A stretch of 9,042 nt of DNA, taken from positions 1-9,042 of the forward strand of contig JAFAJU010000464.1 in the NCBI GenBank assembly GCA_019236035.1. The letters run 5' to 3'. The notes under the pieces are model-generated. The model made no database searches. It saw only the letters and a program-made list of their open reading frames with translations, and was not told the origin of the DNA. Source of the DNA: Verrucomicrobiota bacterium. Lineage in GTDB: Bacteria; Verrucomicrobiota; Verrucomicrobiia; Chthoniobacterales; JAFAMB01. Below, piece by piece: positions 1 through 5,390 of the stretch. The first letter of the stretch is position 1; every line of letters starts with the position of its first letter. The translations under genes and the position numbers were made by a program.

Positions 1-252
1 GTTCTAGGCACTGAGTGTCAAAGCTGCTATAGAAACTGTTCTGAGTCAGTGGCCTCACAACAAAAGGGCAGCGACGCCTTTTGAAAGCATGAATGCCGTA
101 TTACTTTTGTCACGCGCTTTCAGCGCTTAGACGGTTTTTATTTCGGGGGCTCCGTTTGCGGTGGTGGCGCGCTCTAGGTCGGTAGGGCGAGGCTCCGCCC
201 GAGCCGTGGGAGGAAGACACCATCTTGGCCTTCGGGTCGCCATGTACCACGG
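1..252. other. Non-coding left flank with small hairpins
   Basis: I see no convincing gene in this stretch, which lies beyond the 3' end of the minus-strand operon. One plus frame is open from the window edge to a TGA at 82-84. It could be the last 27 codons of an upstream gene, but the peptide is not recognisable. Two small dyads are visible: a 7-bp stem CAAAAGG/CCTTTTG (61-67 with 77-83, 9-nt loop) and a 5-bp stem GCGCT/AGCGC (114-118 with 122-126, 3-nt loop). The second is followed about 9 nt later by a short T-run (136-140). Neither is a clean intrinsic terminator for either strand. The region also holds the palindromic repeat listed separately at 182-206. Confidence 0.5.
182..206 (-). 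repeat. 25-bp palindromic GC-rich dispersed repeat, copy 1
   Basis: The 25 bases here are the exact reverse complement of 5272-5296. The match stops abruptly on the 182 side and continues only patchily beyond 206. The core contains GGGCG/CGCCC and GGCTC/GAGCC dyads that overlap, so it can fold into two mutually exclusive short hairpins. This is the architecture of REP-like (repetitive extragenic palindrome) elements. It sits 47 nt past the DUF4340 stop codon, in non-coding DNA, where REP elements typically lie. The strand is assigned relative to copy 2, taken as plus. That it is a genome-wide family is inferred from two copies in 9 kb. Confidence 0.7.
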
Positions 253-1521
253 CTACCGGCCCGTTGGAGGGGGAGAAGGCGCCTCGTTTGGACTCGGGCT
301 CGGACTTTCAGCGGGGCTTGCCGAGGGCGACGGCGCTGCTTCCGGGACGAGCGCGGGTTCAGGTGTGGGAGAGGGGACCGGAGCTATTGCTTTTGCCGGG
401 GTCGGCGATGGTGACGGCTTTGCCATGATTTCGTTTCGCCGTTTCAGGATCTGTTCAACGCTCCATTCGGGAACCAGAAAGACCCATTTCTCGAACCGCT
501 TTTCTTTCTCGAGCCGTTGTTTCAAATCGGCATTTTTCTTATCAAATTCTTCGTCCTTCTTCTTCTTATCCTCGGGACTCTCCTTAGGGTCTGGTGTCCG
601 CACGGACGGCAGGTCGGCACTCACACGCAATTGAACAAAACGCGTTTTTTCCGGGGCCTGTTTGCCCACAAGAAGATCGTAGTTAAACCCGTCAAAAGCC
701 TTAATGCGGACCTGAAATGGATCCTTTAGCCCGGTTTCATCAGGTGAAATCGATGCTGGGCGAACATCCGCAAAACCGGGCGTAAAGTTTGCGAGGCTTT
801 GCGCGAATGACTTCTCGAGAATTTCACCGGGCCCTGGGTTCTGCAGAACCCAATCCGCCTTGGGATCATCACGAACGACTTTCCAACCCGGATTATTTGA
901 CCAGGCTACCTGCTCGACTTCCTTCAATTCCCCTGGGGTAATAAATGTCTTATCGAGCCACGATCCGATCATAACCGGATCAATGCTGAAAAAGTTCTCA
1001 GAGACCAAGTAAACGCGATCTTTAACGGCTGGATTATAAACAAATCTCCCGGCGGCTGCCGCGCCACGGGCATTATCGCTGTGGTCCACGGATTTCCCGA
1101 TAATCAGGGAGGCTATATTCGCCTCCTTTTCACCTTTCAGATCAATCTCTATTCCTGCATCGTTACCCTGGTTGGGTGCGAGAACCTTCAGGCGCCCGAA
1201 CTGGGCAGGTCCCACCTGCATCTCCTGGCCGGCTTTCAACCCCCAAAGCGTCTTGATCAGATCGCGAATTTTTTCGAAATCGGCCGGGTAATCGTCTCTT
1301 TCCGCGACGCACCAATTGTCACCCTTCTTCTCCAAAGTCAGACTGCTGGTAGCCGACCGGATCTGAATTTTTGTAACATCGTTGACGGCTAAGTTCTGAA
1401 AAATCCTGCGATCAGTTTTGGATTCGTTCCATCCGGCGGATCGCGAGAACTGGAAATAGACGCCGGCCAGGCCGACAATAACTGCAACCGCGAGTAAGAG
1501 CAGAAATTGGTTTCTCTTCAT
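253..1521 (-). CDS. DUF4340 domain protein, membrane-anchored, Pro/Ser-rich tail
   Basis: This 422-residue protein is the last gene of the ABC operon. Residues about 5-22 form one hydrophobic helix after a short basic start (MKRNQ), which predicts an inner-membrane anchor with the rest outside the cytoplasm. The body has the DUF4340 pattern: a beta-rich start around 'VTKIQI', a 'W.V' strand, 'YPADFEKIRDLIKTL', an 'LIIGK' strand and 'VYLVSENFFSIDP..SWLDK'. A very charged, probably coiled-coil helix (about 308-345, KKKKDEEFDKKN) follows. Residues 368-422 are a low-complexity Pro/Ser/Ala tail that is probably disordered. The start overlaps the GldG stop as ATGA, indicating translational coupling. 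DUF4340 proteins have no established biochemical role but recur next to GldG-like genes, so the inferred role is an extracytoplasmic subunit of this ABC complex. No Shine-Dalgarno sequence is visible. Confidence 0.88.
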   Translation of the reverse strand: MKRNQFLLLLAVAVIVGLAGVYFQFSRSAGWNESKTDRRIFQNLAVNDVTKIQIRSATSSLTLEKKGDNWCVAERDDYPADFEKIRDLIKTLWGLKAGQEMQVGPAQFGRLKVLAPNQGNDAGIEIDLKGEKEANIASLIIGKSVDHSDNARGAAAAGRFVYNPAVKDRVYLVSENFFSIDPVMIGSWLDKTFITPGELKEVEQVAWSNNPGWKVVRDDPKADWVLQNPGPGEILEKSFAQSLANFTPGFADVRPASISPDETGLKDPFQVRIKAFDGFNYDLLVGKQAPEKTRFVQLRVSADLPSVRTPDPKESPEDKKKKDEEFDKKNADLKQRLEKEKRFEKWVFLVPEWSVEQILKRRNEIMAKPSPSPTPAKAIAPVPSPTPEPALVPEAAPSPSASPAESPSPSPNEAPSPPPTGR

Positions 1522-3434
1522 CGCGCGGCACGTTGATTACGCTTCACGAAGGCCAGCGTCAGCCCGATGAGGGTAACCAGGAGGGGCATCCCGGCGATAT
1601 CGATCCATTTCACGTCGTTCTGAAGCGAATCGATCTCCTGACGAAGATTCTTGCGGACCTGCTTTAATTCCTGACTGACGGCGGCCTCATTCTCCTGAAA
1701 CTTCTTGATCTCGGCTTGTTGTTCGGGAGACAAAAGCGTCCGCTGATCGCTTTGCTTGCCGGTTTGGAGAGATGCTAGTTTCTGGCGGGTCTGATTCAGA
1801 CTGTCCTCGAGCTGATCGATTTTACTTTGATATTTCTCTTCAGCGGCGGCCTCCATTTTGTTCACCACGACAAATGGACGGTTGCCCGAGGAACGACTCC
1901 GGATACCAATCAGATCGGAGTCCCCGGCCAGTTGCTCCACACAACTCTGAATGAAATTCAAGTTGCCGTTCGACGGAACAAAAACCGTCTGGGTCAGTAC
2001 CTGTTGAGTCCGGCCGGCGATCGCATCGTAAGGGAAGTCAGCGTCACCGACTAGAATGACGACTCCCGCGGATTGACCCTCCTTCAGACTCTCGCTTTTT
2101 GGTGTTGGTGACGGCGAGGAGGCGGCTCCGGATTCCGGGCTAGGGGAGGGTTCAGGAGAGCCTTTTGGCACAGGTTTACCGTTAGGAAAAGCAGTTTTGA
2201 ATTTGCCGCTCAAACGTATCGCAATTGGATACGAAATGTTGTCGCTCTTTAGCCCTTTGCGCACAGCGTCCGCGCCTGCCTGGAGCATCGCCGCATCGAC
2301 CAGGCCTGCCTGGGTCGAGGATTTGACCAGCACATCCTCTTTCAGACCGTCCGCCGGCTTACCCGTGAACACACCGGCAAACGGCAATAAGAGATCATTG
2401 ATGGCGGCGCCCAACGCGTCTTGTCTGTTGATGCCGTCACTCGTAACTGACAGGATGGTTGGATCCGATTGGACTGCACTCTCGCGCTGCACCTGCGTGG
2501 CAAAGGCCGGGTCTGCCAGTACTTTCGTCGCGGAAAACTGAATTCCCCAAGCTGGCAGCAGCTTGTCCAGCGTCGAATCGTATCCGGCTGCGCCTCCGTA
2601 TGGTCCGGCAGTTTGGGCTTCGACAAAAGAGAAGGGGTCAAGCAGCGCCACCATTTTACCGCCCCGAAGTAAGAATTGGTCGATCGCAAATTGGGCCTGA
2701 TCGGTGATCCCCTGAGGATGCACGACCAAAAGCACGGAGACATCGTCATCGATCTTATCCGTCGTCATCGGAACATCATGCACCACATAATTTTGCCGGA
2801 GCTCGCTCAGGAAAATCCAGGGCTGGGTTGATTGCTGACGCTGCTGCATCATCATCGGAGGGGCCTCGCGACCGGTGACAGGAAGCGCACTCATCACCCC
2901 AATGACTGCTTTCTTCGGATTCGCGACGCTGGAAATCGCCCGGGATAAATCGTATTCAAGCAAAGTTTCTCGATCCGGGCTGAGGTACGGGATTGTCGTT
3001 TTTGCGTCCAGGCAACTGACCGCTATCCCGAGATAGACTTTATCCGTCAGGTTAACGTCCTGGCCCTCGATCCCATCGAGATTCGCCGAATCTTCCGCGT
3101 CTGAATCCGGCTTTGGATCTAACTTAACGACTTTAATTTTGCCATGACCAAATTGTTGGTATTCCTCCAATAGATCTTGTACTTCCTGCGCATAGGTCCG
3201 CAGAGGAACCGGCACGGACGCGTTATCCTTACTGAAGTAAAACCGGATGACTACTTCGGTATCGAGCTTGTTGAGGATTTTCTTTGTGCCGTTCGAAAGG
3301 GTGTAAAGCCGATTCTCTGTCAGGTCAGATCGTACCTTGAAGAGGCCGCCAAGCAGGTTGATTCCAACGATAATAACCAGGATGGCGATCACCCCGACGA
3401 CCGAATAGAGTAAAGTATCAAATTTACCTTTCAT
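1518..3434 (-). CDS. GldG-like ABC transporter auxiliary protein
   Basis: This 638-residue protein belongs to the family annotated as 'ABC-type transport system involved in gliding motility, auxiliary component' (DUF7088 plus ABC_transp_aux). A transmembrane helix at 10-32 is followed directly by the family hallmark DLTENRLYTLSNGTKKIL (37-54). The large extracytoplasmic body contains 'VIGVMSALPV' and a flavodoxin/IFT52-like stretch 'LLVVHPQG…FLLRGGKMVALLDP' (about 235-267). It also has a Met/Gln-rich loop (194-201) and a Pro/Ser-rich linker (about 420-447). A long charged coiled coil (about 526-610) leads into a second transmembrane helix (about 611-630) and a basic cytoplasmic end. In gliding Bacteroidota GldG works with GldA and GldF. 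Here it follows the permease by 4 nt and overlaps the DUF4340 gene as ATGA. No catalytic motif is seen, and gliding itself is not implied. Confidence 0.9.
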   Translation of the reverse strand: MKGKFDTLLYSVVGVIAILVIIVGINLLGGLFKVRSDLTENRLYTLSNGTKKILNKLDTEVVIRFYFSKDNASVPVPLRTYAQEVQDLLEEYQQFGHGKIKVVKLDPKPDSDAEDSANLDGIEGQDVNLTDKVYLGIAVSCLDAKTTIPYLSPDRETLLEYDLSRAISSVANPKKAVIGVMSALPVTGREAPPMMMQQRQQSTQPWIFLSELRQNYVVHDVPMTTDKIDDDVSVLLVVHPQGITDQAQFAIDQFLLRGGKMVALLDPFSFVEAQTAGPYGGAAGYDSTLDKLLPAWGIQFSATKVLADPAFATQVQRESAVQSDPTILSVTSDGINRQDALGAAINDLLLPFAGVFTGKPADGLKEDVLVKSSTQAGLVDAAMLQAGADAVRKGLKSDNISYPIAIRLSGKFKTAFPNGKPVPKGSPEPSPSPESGAASSPSPTPKSESLKEGQSAGVVILVGDADFPYDAIAGRTQQVLTQTVFVPSNGNLNFIQSCVEQLAGDSDLIGIRSRSSGNRPFVVVNKMEAAAEEKYQSKIDQLEDSLNQTRQKLASLQTGKQSDQRTLLSPEQQAEIKKFQENEAAVSQELKQVRKNLRQEIDSLQNDVKWIDIAGMPLLVTLIGLTLAFVKRNQRAAR

Positions 3435-3438
3435 ACAG

Positions 3439-4170
3439 CTAGGCGCGATGCGCGCGCAGGATCACGCTGGTGGTGAAAAGGAAGAAAACCATAACTGAAA
3501 GGAAGAAGAGCAAATCACGGCTATCGATGACGCCGCGCTGAAACCCTTCGTAGTGTGTCATGACGCCGATCCCGGCGAACGCGTCGATTAGCCATGCTGG
3601 CGCCCAATTGACCACGATGTCGGTGATCGGCGGCCAGCTGCAAAGTATCAGAAACAAGCAGATCACCACGGACAAAATAAAACTGACGACCTGGTTACGC
3701 GTCAGCGAGGAGGTCATACAGGTGATCGCCAGGAAGGCGCCAGCCATCAGAAAGCTGCCGCCATATCCTGACAAAATCCTGCCGAGATCCGGATGCCCAA
3801 GGTAGGAGACGGTCAGGACCATTGGGAAGGTCAGTAGCAACGCAATAAGCAGGAACAGCCAGCTGGCCAGGAATTTGCCAAGGATTGCCTGCCAGGGAGT
3901 CACCGGCATGGTAAACAAGAGTTCCATCGTCCCGAGCCGTAATTCCTCAGACCAGAGCCGCATCCCGACTGCCGGCACCAGGAACAAGTAAAGCCACGGA
4001 TGCCAGACGAAAAATGGGAGTAGATCCGCCAGGCCACGTTCAAAAAAACGGCCAACCATGAAAGTAAAAAAACCGGTCAGAAGCAGAAAAATAACGATGA
4101 AAACGTAGGCAACAGGTGAGGAGAAATAGGCTCCCAGCTCTCTGCGCGCGATGGTCCAAATGGTTTTCAT
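3439..4170 (-). CDS. ABC-2 type permease, GldF-like
   Basis: This 243-residue integral membrane protein is the permease partner of the upstream ATPase. It begins with an amphipathic stretch, 'IARRELGAYFSSPVAYVF', typical of ABC-2 permeases. About six hydrophobic segments follow, at roughly 20-41, 57-72, 97-121, 139-157, 161-180 and 220-240. Between the second and third is the family's coupling-helix sequence 'MRLWSEELRLGTMELLFTMPVT' (70-91), close to the GldF/NosY consensus. Its length is normal for GldF. The ATG overlaps the ATPase stop as ATGA, so the two are almost certainly co-translated at a fixed ratio. A single short permease gene implies a homodimer. The substrate is unknown. NosY-like copper-protein maturation permeases are similar, but the GldG partner downstream favours the GldF assignment. 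Confidence 0.93.
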   Translation of the reverse strand: MKTIWTIARRELGAYFSSPVAYVFIVIFLLLTGFFTFMVGRFFERGLADLLPFFVWHPWLYLFLVPAVGMRLWSEELRLGTMELLFTMPVTPWQAILGKFLASWLFLLIALLLTFPMVLTVSYLGHPDLGRILSGYGGSFLMAGAFLAITCMTSSLTRNQVVSFILSVVICLFLILCSWPPITDIVVNWAPAWLIDAFAGIGVMTHYEGFQRGVIDSRDLLFFLSVMVFFLFTTSVILRAHRA

Positions 4171-5117
4171 TGAACAGAAACTCTTTTGGTGTCAGGCAGC
4201 GTAATAGACCTGAACACGTCATCTAATCGACCTTCGTCCACGTTGAGATGTTCAACCTGCCATCTTTGTCTCTGTGCCAACTCGAGTACCTCGGGCAACA
4301 AATCCCCCTTGGGTTGGAGCCGAGCCGTCACTCGGGAATCAGATTCCGAGATCAGCTCGGATCTTTCGAGAAAACGAAGCTTACCGAGCTCGATCTCGAC
4401 CGATTGCCAGCTGGCTCCTCGGAGCCCGACAATAATGGTTCCGGCTAATGGCGCCCGGGCTTTCAATTCGTCCGGGGTGCCGTTGGCGACAATTTTCCCT
4501 TGATCGATGATGATTGCCCTGGTGCACGCCGCTTCCACTTCCTCGAGAATATGGGTCGAGAAGATGATCGCCTTGTCCCGGCCCATCCGCCGGATCAGGG
4601 TTCGGACCTCGTGTTTCTGGTTCGGGTCCAGTCCGTCAGTTGGTTCATCCAGAATCAACACTTCGGGATCATGAATGATAGCCTGTGCTAGGCAGGTCCG
4701 GTGACGGTATCCTTTGGAGAGGGTATCGACACTTTGGTGCAACACCGGCTGAAGAAAACAGAGTTGCACAACCCGGTTAATGGCCTTGTTGCCGGCATCG
4801 CCAAAAAGCCCGCGCAATTCTGCGCAAAACTTGAGGAAGCCGAGCACCGACATATCGCTGTAGATCGGGGCGTTTTCAGGTAGATAACCGATCCTGCGCC
4901 GGCTTTTTAGTGATTCTTCAACGACGTCAAAACCGCAGACCGAGACGTTACCGGCGGACGGCGGGAGATACCCGGTGATCATGCGCATGCTGGTTGATTT
5001 GCCGGCGCCGTTTGGTCCAAGAAACCCGAGGACTTCTCCTTTCTGAACTGAGAACGAAATATTGTCGACCGCGAGCTTCGGTCCGAAGCGCTTGGTTAAC
5101 TTCTCAACGGTGATCAT
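4167..5117 (-). CDS. ABC transporter ATPase, GldA/CcmA-like
   Basis: This 316-residue cytoplasmic ATPase powers the ABC-2 permease encoded next to it. Visible motifs are Walker A GPNGAGKST (34-42), signature LSKGY (133-137), Walker B VLILDEP (153-159), D-loop GLDP (162-165) and switch histidine in STH (H189). The Q-loop position reads IGYLPEN (76-82) with no glutamine, as is usual in the COG1131/GldA group. Residues about 225-305 form the C-terminal regulatory domain, ending in the typical 'LDDVFRSIT'. The ATG at 5117 gives the standard family start, MITVEKLTKRFG. No Shine-Dalgarno sequence precedes it. It is the first gene of the four-gene operon and is divergent from acetoacetyl-CoA synthetase. 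The ATPase identity is certain, but the transported substrate cannot be read from the sequence. Confidence 0.95.
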   Translation of the reverse strand: MITVEKLTKRFGPKLAVDNISFSVQKGEVLGFLGPNGAGKSTSMRMITGYLPPSAGNVSVCGFDVVEESLKSRRRIGYLPENAPIYSDMSVLGFLKFCAELRGLFGDAGNKAINRVVQLCFLQPVLHQSVDTLSKGYRHRTCLAQAIIHDPEVLILDEPTDGLDPNQKHEVRTLIRRMGRDKAIIFSTHILEEVEAACTRAIIIDQGKIVANGTPDELKARAPLAGTIIVGLRGASWQSVEIELGKLRFLERSELISESDSRVTARLQPKGDLLPEVLELAQRQRWQVEHLNVDEGRLDDVFRSITLPDTKRVSVQ

Positions 5118-5174
5118 GTTGGGCGTGGGCCACGTGAGTCTGGAGGTTCGAATCGCTATTATGGAAGGAGCTTA

Positions 5175-5203
5175 GAAAAAGCGCGGCTGCGGCGGTTTGT
5201 CAA
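5175..5203 (-). promoter_or_regulatory. Candidate promoter for the ABC operon
   Basis: Reading the minus strand, a perfect TTGACA (5203-5198) lies 17 nt before TTTTTC (5180-5175), a poor -10 hexamer. A better -10-like hexamer, CATAAT (5163-5158), lies further downstream but has no good -35 at the proper distance. Either would transcribe the ATPase gene starting at 5117. Confidence is low because only the -35 is strong and sigma-factor preferences of this organism are unknown. Confidence 0.3.
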
Positions 5204-5219
5204 GGGGGCGCTAAACGAC

Positions 5220-5280
5220 CCCGAGCCGCGGCGCGTGACGCCACCCTGCCCTTTGACGATGTCACGCGCCGCGGCTCGGG
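5220..5280. repeat. Perfect 20-bp inverted repeat (large hairpin)
   Basis: The left arm CCCGAGCCGCGGCGCGTGAC (5220-5239) is exactly complementary to the right arm at 5261-5280, leaving a 21-nt loop (5240-5260). The stem is very GC-rich and would form a highly stable hairpin in RNA from either strand, or a cruciform. It has no adjoining T-run, so it is not a canonical intrinsic terminator. It lies between the two divergent candidate promoters. The outer part of its right arm is shared with the 25-bp repeat at 5272-5296. It may be a REP pair (BIME-like) or a small non-autonomous palindromic insertion. Confidence 0.85.
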
Positions 5281-5296
5281 CGGAGCCTCGCCCTAC
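5272..5296 (+). repeat. 25-bp palindromic GC-rich dispersed repeat, copy 2
   Basis: This is the exact reverse complement of 182-206, about 5.1 kb away, so the two copies bracket the ABC operon in inverted orientation. Internally, GGCTC (5273-5277) pairs with GAGCC (5283-5287), or GGGCG (5278-5282) pairs with CGCCC (5289-5293). These pairings exclude each other, and the first nine bases also belong to the 20-bp inverted repeat. This is a REP-like layout in the non-coding region upstream of acetoacetyl-CoA synthetase. Confidence 0.75.
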
Positions 5297-5332
5297 GCGC
5301 CGCGAGCAACGCCCAAGAAAATTGGATGAATC

Positions 5333-5361
5333 TTGCGCTCGCGACGGAGGGGACCTAACAT
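5333..5361 (+). promoter_or_regulatory. Candidate promoter for acetoacetyl-CoA synthetase
   Basis: TTGCGC (5333-5338) and TAACAT (5356-5361) are separated by 17 nt and resemble sigma-70-type -35 and -10 boxes. Transcription would begin near 5368, giving a leader of about 20 nt before the ATG at 5391. This would exclude the upstream in-frame ATG at 5235 from the message. The match is partial and untested. Confidence 0.3.
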
Positions 5362-5390
5362 TTTGCGGGCACAACAAATCGAGACCAACG

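Noticed and set aside
61..83. CAAAAGG/CCTTTTG hairpin as an intrinsic terminator of the minus-strand operon
   Set aside because: The stem is short and AT-rich, there is no continuous T-run after it, and it is about 170 nt past the last stop codon.
1..84. Open plus frame from the window edge ending in TGA, possible 3' end of an upstream gene
   Set aside because: It is only 27 codons with no recognisable motif, so it is too short to call. It is mentioned only in the flank description.
109..117. GTCACGCGC shared with the right arm of the inverted repeat (5261-5269), as part of a longer repeat unit
   Set aside because: It is only 9 bp, its order and orientation relative to the 25-bp core differ between the two sites, and chance cannot be excluded.
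161..634. A 157-codon plus-strand open frame with a Gly/Ser-rich product
   Set aside because: It is the antisense of the Pro/Ser-rich tail and the end of the DUF4340 gene plus the palindromic repeat. Its composition mirrors that GC-rich sequence, and no family is recognisable.
5125..5136. GTGGGCCAC and CACGTG palindromes just upstream of the ATPase start, as an operator
   Set aside because: The dyads are short and overlapping, with no second copy or known regulator nearby. They are within chance expectation for GC-rich DNA.
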